Shown here one piece after another: positions 47,443 to 56,461 of a DNA stretch of 64,000 bases. The DNA comes from Streptomyces sp. NRRL S-37. Its GTDB lineage: Bacteria > Actinomycetota > Actinomycetes > Streptomycetales > Streptomycetaceae. The stretch spans positions 1-64,000 of the forward strand of contig NZ_JOIZ01000026.1 of the NCBI RefSeq assembly GCF_000721605.1. The letters run 5' to 3'. The position numbers and the translations under genes are program-made. The notes below the pieces were generated by a model. It saw only the letters and a list, made by a program, of their open reading frames with translations, searched no databases and was not told the DNA's origin. Numbering within the stretch: the stretch's first letter is position 1; each line of letters begins with the position of its first letter.

Positions 47443-48582
47443 GTGACGTTCCCGGTAGTCGGCATGGTCGGCGGTGGCCAGCTCGCTCGTATGACACACG
47501 AGGCGGGCATCCCGCTCGGCATCAAGTTCAAGCTCCTCAGTGACACTCCGCAGGATTCCGCGGCGCAGGTCGTCGGCGATGTCGTCGTCGGCGACCACCG
47601 CGACCTGGAGACGCTGCGCGCGTTCGCGCGCGGCTGCGACGTGATCACCTTCGACCACGAGCACGTGCCCACCGAGCACCTCAGGGCCCTGGAGGCGGAC
47701 GGCATCCCCGTCCGGCCGGGCCCCGACGCGCTCGTGCACGCCCAGGACAAGGGCGTGATGCGCGCGAAGCTCGACGCGATCGGGGTGCCCTGCCCGCGGC
47801 ACCGCATCGTGGACGGCCCCGAGGACGTGGCCGCGTTCGCCGCGGAGGGCGAGGGCTTCCCCGTCGTCCTCAAGACGGTCCGCGGCGGCTACGACGGCAA
47901 GGGCGTGTGGGTCGTCGGCTCCGTCGAGGAGGCCGCCGAGCCGTTCAAGGCCGGTGTCGCCGTCCTCGCCGAGGAGAAGGTCGACTTCGTGCGCGAGCTG
48001 GCCGCCAATGTGGTCCGCTCCCCGCACGGGCAGGCCGTCGCCTACCCCGTCGTCGAGTCGCGGCAGGTCGACGGCGTCTGCGACACAGTCATCGCGCCCG
48101 CCCCCGGCCTCGACGAGGCCCTCGCGCTGAAGGCCGAGGAGATGGCGCTGACCATCGCCAAGGAGCTGGGCGTCGTCGGCCACCTCGCGGTCGAGCTGTT
48201 CCAGACCCGCGACGGACGCATCCTCGTCAACGAGCTCGCGATGCGCCCGCACAACAGCGGCCACTGGAGCCAGGACGGCGCGATCACCAGCCAGTTCGCC
48301 AACCACGTCCGCGCCGTCCTCGACCTCCCGCTCGGCGACCCCCGCCCGCGCGCGAAGTGGACGGTCATGGTCAACGTCCTCGGCGGCGACTACCCGGACA
48401 TGTACTCCGCGTACCTGCACTGCATGGCCCGCGACCCCCAGCTGAAGATCCACATGTACGGCAAGGACGTGAAGCCCGGCCGCAAGGTGGGCCACGTCAA
48501 CACCTACGGCGACGACCTGGACGACGTGCTGGAGCGCGCCCGTCACGCAGCCGGCTACCTGAGAGGCACGATCACCGAATGA
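47443..48582 (+). CDS. purK: N5-carboxyaminoimidazole ribonucleotide synthase
   Basis: A 379-residue ATP-grasp enzyme that makes N5-CAIR from AIR, bicarbonate and ATP in purine synthesis. The N-terminal [18 protein letters not shown] marks the family. The ATP-grasp core includes [17 protein letters not shown] (about 142), and the metal-binding end is [32 protein letters not shown] (about 263). GTG 47443 lies six bases after a -10 box, consistent with a leaderless message. The stop overlaps the ATG of purE (ATGA 48579-48582). It is divergent from gtrA. Confidence 0.97.
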   Translation: MTFPVVGMVGGGQLARMTHEAGIPLGIKFKLLSDTPQDSAAQVVGDVVVGDHRDLETLRAFARGCDVITFDHEHVPTEHLRALEADGIPVRPGPDALVHAQDKGVMRAKLDAIGVPCPRHRIVDGPEDVAAFAAEGEGFPVVLKTVRGGYDGKGVWVVGSVEEAAEPFKAGVAVLAEEKVDFVRELAANVVRSPHGQAVAYPVVESRQVDGVCDTVIAPAPGLDEALALKAEEMALTIAKELGVVGHLAVELFQTRDGRILVNELAMRPHNSGHWSQDGAITSQFANHVRAVLDLPLGDPRPRAKWTVMVNVLGGDYPDMYSAYLHCMARDPQLKIHMYGKDVKPGRKVGHVNTYGDDLDDVLERARHAAGYLRGTITE

Positions 48583-49103
48583 GCCCTGTTGTCGGCATCG
48601 TCATGGGGTCGGACTCCGACTGGCCCGTCATGGAAGCGGCGGCCAAGGCCCTCGACGAGTTCGAGATCGCCTACGAGGTCGACGTCGTCTCCGCGCACCG
48701 CATGCCCCGCGAGATGATCGCGTACGGCGAGCAGGCCGCGGACCGGGGACTCAAGGTGATCATCGCGGGCGCGGGCGGCGCCGCCCACCTGCCCGGCATG
48801 CTCGCCTCGGTCACCCCGCTGCCCGTCATCGGCGTGCCCGTGCCGCTGAAGTACCTCGACGGCATGGACTCCCTGCTGTCCATCGTGCAGATGCCGGCCG
48901 GCGTGCCCGTGGCCACCGTCTCCGTCGCCGGCGCGCGCAACGCGGGCCTGCTCGCGGCCCGCGTCCTCGCCGCCCACGACGAGGAACTCCTCGGCCGGAT
49001 GCGGGAGTTCCAGCAGGAGCTCAACGACCAGGCCACCGAGAAGGGCAAGCGGCTGCGCGCCAAGGCCGAGGGCTCCGCCGCCGGCTTCGGCTTCGGGAAG
49101 TGA
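48579..49103 (+). CDS. purE: N5-carboxyaminoimidazole ribonucleotide mutase
   Basis: A 174-residue PurE that moves the carboxyl of N5-CAIR to carbon 4. The active-site motifs [13 protein letters not shown] (about residue 6) and [11 protein letters not shown] (about 38), with the catalytic His, and the [14 protein letters not shown] loop (about 67) are intact. Its start overlaps the purK stop and its own end overlaps the GTG of a dipeptidase gene, so purK, purE and the dipeptidase form one translationally linked unit. The C-terminus carries a short Lys/Ala tail. Confidence 0.97.
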   Translation: MSPVVGIVMGSDSDWPVMEAAAKALDEFEIAYEVDVVSAHRMPREMIAYGEQAADRGLKVIIAGAGGAAHLPGMLASVTPLPVIGVPVPLKYLDGMDSLLSIVQMPAGVPVATVSVAGARNAGLLAARVLAAHDEELLGRMREFQQELNDQATEKGKRLRAKAEGSAAGFGFGK

Positions 49104-50287
49104 CGCGGATGACCTCGCTGGACCGGGCCCGGGAGCTGCTGCGCGAGTTCCCCGTCGTCGACGGGCACAACGACCTGCCGTGGGCGCTGCGCGAACAGGT
49201 CCGCTACGACCTCGACGCCCGCGACATCGCCGGCGACCAGTCCGCCCACCTGCACACCGACCTCCCCCGGCTGCGCGCGGGCGGGGTCGGCGCGCAGTTC
49301 TGGTCGGTGTACGTCCGCGCGGACCTGCCCGACCCGGTACCGGCCACGCTGGAACAGATCGACTGCGTACGGCAGTTGCTGGCCCGCCACCCCGAGGAGC
49401 TGGCGCCCGCGCTGACCGCCGCCGACATGGAGGCCGCGCGGAGCCAGGGCCGTATCGCCTCCCTGATGGGGGCGGAGGGCGGCCACTCCATAGCCGACTC
49501 CCTCGGCACGCTGCGGGGGTTGTACGACCTCGGCGTGCGCTATCTGACCCTCACCCACAACTTCAACGTGGCGTGGGCGGATTCGGCGACCGACGAGCCC
49601 GGCGTGGGCGGACTGTCGGCCTTCGGCCGCGAGGTGGTGCGGGAGATGAACCGGCTCGGCATGCTGGTCGACCTCTCCCACGTCGCCGCGACGACCATGC
49701 GGGACGCGCTGGACACCACCTCGGCGCCGGTGATCTTCTCGCACTCCTCCGCCCGCGCGGTCTGCGACCACCCGCGCAACATCCCCGACGACGTGCTGGA
49801 GCGGCTGCCCGCCAACGGCGGTGTCGCGATGGTGACGTTCGTGCCGAAGTTCGTGCTCCAGGCGGCCGTCGACTGGACGGCCGCGGCCGACGAGAACATG
49901 CGCGCCCACGGCTTCCACCCTCTCGACACCACCGCCGAGGGGATGCGGATCCACCGCGCCTTCGAGGAGACCCACCCGCGCCCGGTCGCCACCGTGTCCA
50001 CCGTGGCCGACCACCTCGACCACATGCGCGAGGTCGCCGGCGTCGACCACCTCGGCATCGGCGGCGACTACGACGGCACGGCCTTCACCCCCGACGGCCT
50101 GAACGACGTCTCCGGCTACCCGAACCTGATCGCCGAGCTCCTCGACCGCGGCTGGTCGAAGGCCGACCTGGCCAAGCTCACGTGGAAGAACGCGGTACGG
50201 GTCCTGGGCGCCGCGGAGGACGTGGCCCGGCACCTCCGGGAAACCCGCGCCCCGTCCAACGCCACCCTGGCCTCCCTGGACGGCTGA
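49100..50287 (+). CDS. membrane dipeptidase (peptidase M19)
   Basis: A 395-residue binuclear zinc dipeptidase of the renal-dipeptidase family. Metal ligands appear as [12 protein letters not shown] (His-x-Asp, about residue 18), the bridging Glu in [10 protein letters not shown] (about 120), and the His residues in [11 protein letters not shown] (about 190) and [15 protein letters not shown] (about 213); the substrate Asp lies in LGIGGDYDG. No signal peptide is visible, so it may act in the cytoplasm despite the family name. GTG 49100 overlaps the purE stop; ATG 49109, with GGGAAG eight bases upstream, is an equally possible start. Confidence 0.9.
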   Translation: MTRMTSLDRARELLREFPVVDGHNDLPWALREQVRYDLDARDIAGDQSAHLHTDLPRLRAGGVGAQFWSVYVRADLPDPVPATLEQIDCVRQLLARHPEELAPALTAADMEAARSQGRIASLMGAEGGHSIADSLGTLRGLYDLGVRYLTLTHNFNVAWADSATDEPGVGGLSAFGREVVREMNRLGMLVDLSHVAATTMRDALDTTSAPVIFSHSSARAVCDHPRNIPDDVLERLPANGGVAMVTFVPKFVLQAAVDWTAAADENMRAHGFHPLDTTAEGMRIHRAFEETHPRPVATVSTVADHLDHMREVAGVDHLGIGGDYDGTAFTPDGLNDVSGYPNLIAELLDRGWSKADLAKLTWKNAVRVLGAAEDVARHLRETRAPSNATLASLDG

Positions 50288-50305
50288 GCGGCCAGGACCG
50301 TCAGG

Positions 50306-50698
50306 TCAGGGCTGTTCGATCCGGCAGAGGCAGAACGGATGCCCCGCCGGATCGGCGTACACCCGGAAGCCCTTGCTCTCGTCGTCCTCCCGGTCCAGCA
50401 CCCGCGCCCCCAGCGCCAGCACCTTCGCCTCGGCCGCGTCGATCTCCTCCCAGGTCCCGCCGGCGTCGAAGTCGAGGTGGAACTGCTGGGAGTCGTGGCC
50501 GGCGCTCGGCCAGTCGGGCGGGGTGTGCCCCGGCGCCCGCTGGAAGGCGAGCCGGGGCCCCGAGGGGATCTGCAGCACCACCCAGTCGGGGCTCTCCTCC
50601 ACGGGCGTGCCGCCGCCGACGGCCGCGTAGAAGACGGCCAGTTCCCGCGGGTCGGGACAGTCGAGGACGACGGAGCGCAGACGGGCCACGGGGGCCAT
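50306..50698 (-). CDS. VOC (glyoxalase/bleomycin-resistance) family protein
   Basis: A 130-residue protein of the vicinal oxygen chelate fold (LRSVVLDCPDPRELAVFYAA at the start, FRVYADPAGHPFCLC at the end). It resembles the next gene closely, with shared VVLDCPDPR, AFQ.APGH, QFHLDF and VYADPAGHPFCLC, so the two are tandem paralogues. This copy carries an insert VLDREDDESKG near residue 105. Metal ligands cannot be assigned with certainty and the activity is unknown. ATG 50698 has AGGAT upstream. It converges on the dipeptidase gene. Confidence 0.85.
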   Translation of the reverse strand: MAPVARLRSVVLDCPDPRELAVFYAAVGGGTPVEESPDWVVLQIPSGPRLAFQRAPGHTPPDWPSAGHDSQQFHLDFDAGGTWEEIDAAEAKVLALGARVLDREDDESKGFRVYADPAGHPFCLCRIEQP

Positions 50699-50720
50699 GG
50701 ATCCTCCAGGGTTCAGCGGG

Positions 50721-51080
50721 TCAGCAGGCGCACAGGCAGAACGGGTGCCCGGCCGGATCCGCGTAAACCCGGAAGGTCCGCGAGCGGTCGTCGGCGTCCA
50801 GCGGCCTCGCGCCCAGCGCCAGCGCCTCCTTCTCGGCCGCGTCCAGGTCCTCGACCGTCAGGTCCAGGTGGAACTGCTGCGAGCGCTCGGCCGACGGCCA
50901 CTCCGGCGCCACATACCCCGGAGCCGCCTGGAAGGCCAGCGTCGGGCCGCCGTCCACCTTCAGGTCCACCCACTCGCCCTCGTCCACCACGGTGCCGCCC
51001 ACCAGTCCGGCATAGAAACCGGCCAGCGTGCGGGGGTCCGGACAGTCCAGGACGACGGCGCCCACCTTGGCAACGGACAT
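50721..51080 (-). CDS. VOC family protein, paralogue of the adjacent gene
   Basis: A 119-residue VOC-fold protein, first of a tandem pair on the minus strand (22 bases to the next start). Landmarks are VVLDCPDPRTLAGFYAGL (about residue 9), SQQFHLDLTVEDLDAAE and RVYADPAGHPFCLCAC. ATG 51080 is chosen for its GAGGAGGA Shine-Dalgarno; open frame upstream to 51173 is not supported. The function is unknown, and fosfomycin/bleomycin-type resistance or glyoxalase roles are possible but unproven. The divergent neighbour encodes a CGNR-type regulator that may control the pair. Confidence 0.85.
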   Translation of the reverse strand: MSVAKVGAVVLDCPDPRTLAGFYAGLVGGTVVDEGEWVDLKVDGGPTLAFQAAPGYVAPEWPSAERSQQFHLDLTVEDLDAAEKEALALGARPLDADDRSRTFRVYADPAGHPFCLCAC

Positions 51081-51199
51081 GACTTCCTCCTCGTTGTTAC
51101 CGTCAAAGCCGGGTAACCAGTAACCGTTACCGCATGCTCCCGCATCGGAGGTAACGTCGCAAGGGATAAACAAAACAAAGGGAGAGGCGGCGTCCAGGC

Positions 51200-51706
51200 A
51201 TGAGTGAGAGAGCGGCTCCGCCCGGGCGGCTGGCCCTGGTCCAGGCCCTGGTCAACACGCTGGACGTCGCATCGGGCGCCGACGCGCTGGACACGGCGGA
51301 CGGCCGCGCGCCGTTCGGGCTCACCGAGGACACCGTCGCATCCGCCCGCGAACTGCGCGAATCCCTGCGCGCCACCCTGCTCGCCCACGCCGGACACCCG
51401 CCCCACCGCGCGGTCACCCCGCTCGGCGAGCTGCTCGCCCGGGCGCCCCTGGTGGTCACCGTCGACCCGGCGGACGGCTCCGCCGCACTCGTCCCCGTCG
51501 ACGACGGGCCCCTGCTCGCCCGTATCGCCGCCGCCGTCGCCGAGGCGGTCACGGCGGGCACCTGGAACCGGCTGAAGGCCTGCGAGGCCGACGACTGCCT
51601 CTGGGCGTACTACGACCGCAGCCCCGCCGGACGCGGCCGCTGGTGCTCCATGCAGGTGTGCGGGGCCCGCGCGAAGATGCGGCGCTACCGGGCGAAGGGG
51701 GCGTGA
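51200..51706 (+). CDS. CGNR zinc-finger (ABATE domain) putative regulator
   Basis: A 168-residue protein with an N-terminal ABATE-type region (ALVQALVNTLDVA through LARAPLVVTVDP) and a C-terminal CGNR-like zinc finger. In the finger, CEADDCLWAYYDRSPAGRGR precedes WCSMQVCGARAK, giving two C-x4-C pairs (Cys near residues 128, 133, 149 and 154); the name-giving motif reads CGAR here. Family members are thought to be DNA-binding regulators. ATG 51200 has GGGAGAGG farther upstream. It is divergent from the VOC pair, which it may regulate. Confidence 0.85.
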   Translation: MSERAAPPGRLALVQALVNTLDVASGADALDTADGRAPFGLTEDTVASARELRESLRATLLAHAGHPPHRAVTPLGELLARAPLVVTVDPADGSAALVPVDDGPLLARIAAAVAEAVTAGTWNRLKACEADDCLWAYYDRSPAGRGRWCSMQVCGARAKMRRYRAKGA

Positions 51707-51749
51707 ACGCTCCGCCGGCGGTGTGATGTCGGTCGTCTGCTGAGCCGTC

Positions 51750-51812
51750 GTGGCTGGTCGCGCCCACGCGGCGGTAGCCGCACGTCAATACGGCCCCGCG
51801 ACCCTTCAGAGC
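51750..51812. repeat. dispersed repeat family B, copy 1
   Basis: GGTCGCGCCCACGCGGCGG and CCCCGCGACCC match, in inverse orientation, the stretch at 58416-58473. It probably belongs to a short intergenic repeat family. Confidence 0.6.
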
Positions 51813-51878
51813 GCTGCCGGGTCCACGCGAAGAGCGCGTAGCCGCACCGCGCCCGCGTCCGGTTTGGCAGAATGCGGC

Positions 51879-51923
51879 AGGGCGCCGGTTCGGCCGACTG
51901 AGCCTCGGCCGAACCGGCGCCCT
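51879..51923. terminator. perfect 19-bp terminator between CGNR and UDP-glucose dehydrogenase genes
   Basis: AGGGCGCCGGTTCGGCCGA (51879-51897), a 7-base loop, then its exact complement (51905-51923), between convergent genes. Confidence 0.85.
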
Positions 51924-51934
51924 CCGCTTTCCGG

Positions 51935-53278
51935 CTACGCGGTGGGGCGCCCCATCGCGCGGTAACGCCAGCCGGCCCGGCGCCACACCTCCGGGTCGAG
52001 CGCGTTGCGCCCGTCGAGGATCAGCCGCTGGGCCGCCACCTCGCCCAGCGCCGCCGCGTCCAGCTCACGGAACTCCCGCCACTCCGTCAGGTGCAGTACG
52101 ACGTCCGCGCCGCGCACCGCCTCCAGCGCCGAGTCGGCGTACCCCAGGGTCGGGAAGAGACGGCGGGCGTTGTCCATGCCCTTCGGGTCGTACACCGTGA
52201 CCTGGCCGCCCTGCAGGTGGATCTGCCCGGCCACGTTCAGCGCCGGCGAGTCCCGGACGTCGTCCGAGTCCGGCTTGAAGGTCGCGCCCAGCACCGCCAC
52301 CCGCTTGCCCAGGAACGACCCGCCGCCCAGCGCCTGCCGGGTCAGCTCCACCATCCGGCCGCGCTGGCGCATGTTGATCGAGTCGATCTCCCGCAGGAAC
52401 GTCAGCGCCTGGTCCGCGCCCAGCTCACCGGCGCGCGCCATGAACGCCCGGATGTCCTTCGGCAGGCAGCCGCCGCCGAAACCGATCCCGGCCCGCAGGA
52501 ACTTCGCGCCGATCCGGTCGTCGTAGCCGATGGCCTCCGCCAGCTTGGCGACGTCACCGTCCGCGGCCTCGCACACCTCGGCCATCGCGTTGATGAACGA
52601 GATCTTCGTGGCCAGGAAGGAGTTCGCCGAGGTCTTCACCAGCTCCGCGGTCGCGAAGTCCGTCACCACGAACGGCGAACCCTCCCCGACCGGCGTGGCG
52701 TACACCTCCCGCAGCACCTTCTCCGCCCGCTCGCTGCGCACCCCCACCACGATCCGGTCCGGGTGCAGCGTGTCCCGCACGGCGAAGCCCTCGCGCAGGA
52801 ACTCGGGGTTCCACGCCAGCTCCGCGTCCTCCCCCGCGGGGGCGTGCTCGGCCAGGTAGGCGGCCAGCCGGTCCGCCGAGCCGACGGGCACCGTCGACTT
52901 GCCCACGACCAGCGCCGCACCCTTCAGATGCGGCGCGAGCGAGGCGATCGCGGAGTCCACGTACGACATGTCGCAGGCGTACTCGCCGTGCCGCTGCGGG
53001 GTGTTCACACACACGAAGTGGACGTCGCCGAACTCCCCGAGCTCGGCCCAGTCCATCGTGAACCGCAGCCGCCCGCTGGACCCCTCGATCCCGGCCACGT
53101 GCCTGCGCAGCAGCTCCTCCAGCCCCGGCTCGTACATCGGGACCTCACCGCGCCGGAGCTTGTCGATCTTCTCCGGTACGACATCGAGACCCAGCACCTC
53201 GAACCCCAGCTCCGCCATGGCCGCCGCGTGGGTCGCGCCGAGATAACCGGTGCCGATCACGGTGATCTTGAGGGCCAT
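51935..53278 (-). CDS. UDP-glucose 6-dehydrogenase
   Basis: A 447-residue NAD-dependent enzyme that oxidises UDP-glucose to UDP-glucuronate, a precursor of acidic surface polysaccharides. The NAD motif VIGTGYLGATHAAAMAELG is at residue 6. The catalytic Cys lies in GIGFGGGCLPKDIRAF (about 265), and NPEFLREGFAV (about 158) and ATFKPDSDDVRDSPALN (about 330) are the family substrate signatures. GDP-mannose dehydrogenase is possible but less likely. ATG 53278 follows GGAG at five bases. It may supply sugars to the glycopolymers attached by the LCP proteins of this window (inference). Confidence 0.92.
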   Translation of the reverse strand: MALKITVIGTGYLGATHAAAMAELGFEVLGLDVVPEKIDKLRRGEVPMYEPGLEELLRRHVAGIEGSSGRLRFTMDWAELGEFGDVHFVCVNTPQRHGEYACDMSYVDSAIASLAPHLKGAALVVGKSTVPVGSADRLAAYLAEHAPAGEDAELAWNPEFLREGFAVRDTLHPDRIVVGVRSERAEKVLREVYATPVGEGSPFVVTDFATAELVKTSANSFLATKISFINAMAEVCEAADGDVAKLAEAIGYDDRIGAKFLRAGIGFGGGCLPKDIRAFMARAGELGADQALTFLREIDSINMRQRGRMVELTRQALGGGSFLGKRVAVLGATFKPDSDDVRDSPALNVAGQIHLQGGQVTVYDPKGMDNARRLFPTLGYADSALEAVRGADVVLHLTEWREFRELDAAALGEVAAQRLILDGRNALDPEVWRRAGWRYRAMGRPTA

Positions 53279-53392
53279 GCGTGCTCCAGGGGTCTACGGC
53301 GTGGGGTGCGGGCCCGAGCATAACCGGGGGCACGGGACCGCCACCGGTGGGCTGTCGTCCAGCTCACCTATCCACAACCGTGGATGACGCTC

Positions 53393-53420
53393 TAAAATTT
53401 GAGTTACTTAACGGTAGTTA
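53393..53420 (+). promoter_or_regulatory. promoter and TetR-like operator of the acyl-CoA dehydrogenase gene
   Basis: TAAAAT (53393-53398) is a strong -10 box. The predicted start site falls in GTTACTTAACGGTAGTTA (53403-53420), which contains alternating GTTA and TAAC half-sites (GTTA-2-TAAC-4-GTTA). A repressor bound there would block initiation. Confidence 0.5.
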
Positions 53421-53459
53421 GCGTGACCAGCATCGCAGTGTTTTGGAGCGTGAGAGACC

Positions 53460-54617
53460 TTGGCCGGATCGGCTGACTTCGACCTGTACCGCCCGTCCGA
53501 GGAGCACGACATGCTCCGTGACGCCGTCCGCGCGCTGGCCGAGGCGAAGATCGCGCCGTACGCCGCCGCGGTGGACGAGGAGGCCCGCTTCCCCCGGGAG
53601 GCCCTGGACGCGCTGACCGCGAACGACCTGCACGCCGTGCACGTGCCCGAGGAGTACGGCGGCGCGGGCGCTGACGCCCTCGCCACGGTCATCGTGATCG
53701 AGGAGGTGGCCCGCGTCTGCGCCTCCTCCTCCCTCATCCCGGCCGTGAACAAGCTGGGCTCGCTGCCGGTGATCCTCTCCGGCTCCGAGGCGCTGAAGAA
53801 GAAGTACATGACCCCGCTCGCCAAGGGTGACGGCATGTTCTCGTACTGCCTGTCCGAGCCCGACGCCGGCTCCGACGCGGCCGGCATGAAGACCCGGGCG
53901 GTCCGCGACGGCGACACCTACGTCCTCAACGGTGTGAAGCGCTGGATCACCAACGCCGGCGAGTCCGAGTACTACACGGTGATGGCCGTCACCGACCCCA
54001 CCAAGCGCTCCAAGGGCATCTCCGCCTTCGTCGTGGAGAAGTCCGACGAGGGCGTCTCCTTCGGCGCCCCGGAGAAGAAGCTCGGCATCAAGGGCTCCCC
54101 GACCCGCGAGGTCTACCTCGACAACGTCCGCATCCCCGCCGACCGCATGATCGGCGAGGAGGGCACCGGCTTCGCCACCGCGATGCGGACCCTGGACCAC
54201 ACCCGCATCACCATCGCCGCCCAGGCCCTCGGCATCGCCCAGGGCGCCCTCGACTACGCCAAGGGCTACGTCCAGGAGCGCAAGCAGTTCGGCAAGCCGA
54301 TCGCCGACTTCCAGGGCATCCAGTTCATGCTCGCCGACATGGCCATGAAGATCGAGGCCGCCCGCCAGCTCACCTACGCCGCCGCCGCGAAGTCCGAGCG
54401 CGGCGACAGCGACCTCACCTTCCAGGGCGCCGCCGCCAAGTGCTTCGCCTCCGACGTCGCCATGGAGGTCACCACCGACGCCGTCCAGCTCCTCGGCGGC
54501 TACGGCTACACCCGCGACTACCCGGTCGAGCGCATGATGCGCGACGCGAAGATTACCCAGATCTACGAAGGCACGAATCAGGTCCAGCGGATCGTGATGG
54601 CCCGCAACCTGCCGTAA
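53460..54617 (+). CDS. acyl-CoA dehydrogenase
   Basis: A 385-residue FAD enzyme that introduces the 2,3-double bond in acyl-CoA during fatty-acid or branched-chain acid breakdown. FAD and substrate loops are visible in MFSYCLSEPDAGSDAAGMKT (about residue 125) and KRWITNAGESEYYTVMAV (about 160). The C-terminal helical domain has RKQFGKPIADFQGIQFMLADM (about 280), and the catalytic Glu is in IYEGTNQVQRIVMARNL (about 368). TTG 53460 is the only start giving a complete N-terminus, with GGAG eleven bases upstream. An operator-like repeat overlaps its promoter. Confidence 0.94.
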   Translation: MAGSADFDLYRPSEEHDMLRDAVRALAEAKIAPYAAAVDEEARFPREALDALTANDLHAVHVPEEYGGAGADALATVIVIEEVARVCASSSLIPAVNKLGSLPVILSGSEALKKKYMTPLAKGDGMFSYCLSEPDAGSDAAGMKTRAVRDGDTYVLNGVKRWITNAGESEYYTVMAVTDPTKRSKGISAFVVEKSDEGVSFGAPEKKLGIKGSPTREVYLDNVRIPADRMIGEEGTGFATAMRTLDHTRITIAAQALGIAQGALDYAKGYVQERKQFGKPIADFQGIQFMLADMAMKIEAARQLTYAAAAKSERGDSDLTFQGAAAKCFASDVAMEVTTDAVQLLGGYGYTRDYPVERMMRDAKITQIYEGTNQVQRIVMARNLP

Positions 54618-54637
54618 CGGCGGGCGGGCCGGAGGGA

Positions 54638-54671
54638 GCGGAGGGCGTCCGGGGGGCCGGGCGCCCTCCGC
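54638..54671. terminator. terminator between acyl-CoA dehydrogenase and PLD genes
   Basis: GCGGAGGGCG (54638-54647) and CGCCCTCCGC (54662-54671) form a perfect 10-bp stem between convergent genes. Confidence 0.7.
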
Positions 54672-54693
54672 CTCTTCCGCCCGGCATGCGCCG

Positions 54694-55857
54694 TCACAGG
54701 AAGCGGCGGATCGGGGTGACCGCGGCCTCGGCGAGGCGTTCGGTCAGGGGGCGGCGCCGCCAGCGGGCCGGGTCGACGGGCTCGCTCAGCTCGCGGTCGG
54801 CGTCGAAGTCGGCGTCCAGCGCGGCCGTGAAGTCCTCGTCGAGGACGGCCAGCATGACCTCCTCGTCGTGCTCCAGGGAGCGGCGGTTGAAGTTGGTGGA
54901 GCCGATGAGGGAGCAGACGCCGTCCACGGTGATGACCTTCGTGTGCAGCATGGTCGGCTGGTACTCCCGCACCTCCACGCCCGCGTCGACCAGGGTCTGG
55001 TAGTGCTGCCGGCCGGCCAGTTGGCAGGCCCGCTGGTCGGTGTGCGGCCCCGGCAGCAGTATCTCCACCCGCACGCCCCGGCGGGCGGCGGCGGCCAGCA
55101 GGTCGATGAAGTAGGTGTCGGGCGCGAAGTAGGCCGTGGACAGCCGGAAGCGCTCCCGCGCCGAGGTGATCACCACGCGCAGCAGCGTCTGCATGTCCTG
55201 CCAGCCGAAGCTGGCCGAACCCCGCACCACCTGCACCGTGGCGTTCCCCGGCTGCTCCTGCGCGGTGAAGCGGTCGTGCTCGTCGTACAGCTCGTCGTGG
55301 CACTCGGCCCAGTTCTGGGCGAAGGCCGCGGCGATGCCGTCCACGGCCGGCCCCCTGACCTTCACGTGGGTGTCGCGCCACTCGCCGGGATCGCGGGCGT
55401 CACCGCACCACTCCTCGGCGATGCCGACGCCCCCGGTGAACGCGGTGTGCTCGTCGGTCACCAGGACCTTGCGGTGACAGCGGTGGTTCTGCCGCATCGG
55501 GGACAGCCGGGTGGGCTTGCGGAACCAGGCCACCTGGACGCCGGCGTCGTCCATGGCGTCCAGCAGCTCCGGCTCGATCTCCTTGGCGCCGAAACCGTCC
55601 AGCAGCAGCCGTACCCGGACCCCCGCGCGGGCCCGCTCGGCCAGGGCGTCGGCGAACTCCCGCGCGATGTCGCCGCGCCAGTACACGAACGTCATCATGT
55701 CGACGGTGTGCTCCGCGGCGCGGATGGCCTCCAGCATCGCGGGGAAGATCCGGTCGCCGTTGCGCAGCGGCACGAGCTCGTTGCCCTCGGTCGCGGCGAT
55801 GCCGAGGAGCCGTTCCAGCCGTCTGCGCAGCCGCTGTCTCTCCGCCTGTGGTGTCAT
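54694..55857 (-). CDS. phospholipase D / cardiolipin synthase-like protein
   Basis: A 387-residue PLD-superfamily protein with two HKD motifs: HRCHRKVLVTDEHTAFTGG (about residue 128) and MLHTKVITVDGVCSLIGSTNFNRRS (about 300). The pair forms one active site for phosphatidyl transfer or phosphodiester cleavage. Unlike typical cardiolipin synthases it lacks N-terminal transmembrane helices, so it is probably soluble or peripheral. ATG 55857 has GGGGAGGG just upstream. It stands alone, convergent with the acyl-CoA dehydrogenase gene. The exact substrate is undetermined. Confidence 0.88.
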   Translation of the reverse strand: MTPQAERQRLRRRLERLLGIAATEGNELVPLRNGDRIFPAMLEAIRAAEHTVDMMTFVYWRGDIAREFADALAERARAGVRVRLLLDGFGAKEIEPELLDAMDDAGVQVAWFRKPTRLSPMRQNHRCHRKVLVTDEHTAFTGGVGIAEEWCGDARDPGEWRDTHVKVRGPAVDGIAAAFAQNWAECHDELYDEHDRFTAQEQPGNATVQVVRGSASFGWQDMQTLLRVVITSARERFRLSTAYFAPDTYFIDLLAAAARRGVRVEILLPGPHTDQRACQLAGRQHYQTLVDAGVEVREYQPTMLHTKVITVDGVCSLIGSTNFNRRSLEHDEEVMLAVLDEDFTAALDADFDADRELSEPVDPARWRRRPLTERLAEAAVTPIRRFL

Positions 55858-56027
55858 GTGGGCCCTCCCCTGGATCGTTCGTTCCCGCCCCGTCTCTTTT
55901 TTCCGCTGCCGGTGTTTCCAAGCAAAGACGTGGTCCGGGCCGTCCTGTGGTGGTCATGGGGGAGGGGGCGTAGGACGGAGAGGGCGGGGGCCGGGACCCG
56001 GCCCTCTCCGTCTCCCTGGGAGGAACC

Positions 56028-56396
56028 ATGACCCAGCAGCAGCCGATCACCACGGAACCGATGAGCCAGGAGGCGCAGGACTGCGTCCAGGCGTGCATGG
56101 CCTGCCACGGTATGTGCGAGGAGACCATGAGCTCCTGTCTGCAGGCGGGCGGCGAGGCCCGGATGCCGATCATGCGGGCGCTCATGGACTGCTCGGAGAT
56201 GACCCGCATGTGCGCGGACATGATGATGCGCCGCTCGCCCCTGGCGAACGAGATGTGCATGATGTGCGCGCAGGCCTGCGACATGTGTGCCGAGGCGTGC
56301 ATGTCCATGCCGGGCGACGAGAGGATGGCGCGTTGCGCCGAGTCCTGCCGTCGCTGCTCCGAGATGTGCCGTGCCATGGCGGGCGCCACGATGTGA
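56028..56396 (+). CDS. Cys-rich four-helix-bundle copper-binding protein (Csp/DUF326-like)
   Basis: A 122-residue cytosolic protein with about fifteen Cys and very many Met, arranged as CxxxC and CxxC along four helices: CVQACMACHGMCEETMSSC, CSEMTRMC, CMMCAQACDMCAEACM and CAESCRRCSEMC. This is the pattern of copper-storage proteins, where Cys line the inside of a helical bundle and bind many Cu(I) ions. No signal peptide is present, indicating a cytoplasmic store. ATG 56028 follows GGAGG. No copper transporter or copper-responsive regulator is adjacent. Confidence 0.88.
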   Translation: MTQQQPITTEPMSQEAQDCVQACMACHGMCEETMSSCLQAGGEARMPIMRALMDCSEMTRMCADMMMRRSPLANEMCMMCAQACDMCAEACMSMPGDERMARCAESCRRCSEMCRAMAGATM

Positions 56397-56416
56397 CGCC
56401 GTCGCCGGACACGGCT

Positions 56417-56442
56417 GTGGGCACCCCGCGCGGGGTGCCCAC
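56417..56442. terminator. 26-bp perfect palindrome between copper protein and LCP genes
   Basis: GTGGGCACCCCGC followed immediately by its complement GCGGGGTGCCCAC, between convergent genes. Confidence 0.8.
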
Positions 56443-56461
56443 GTCCTGCTCGCGGCCGGTC

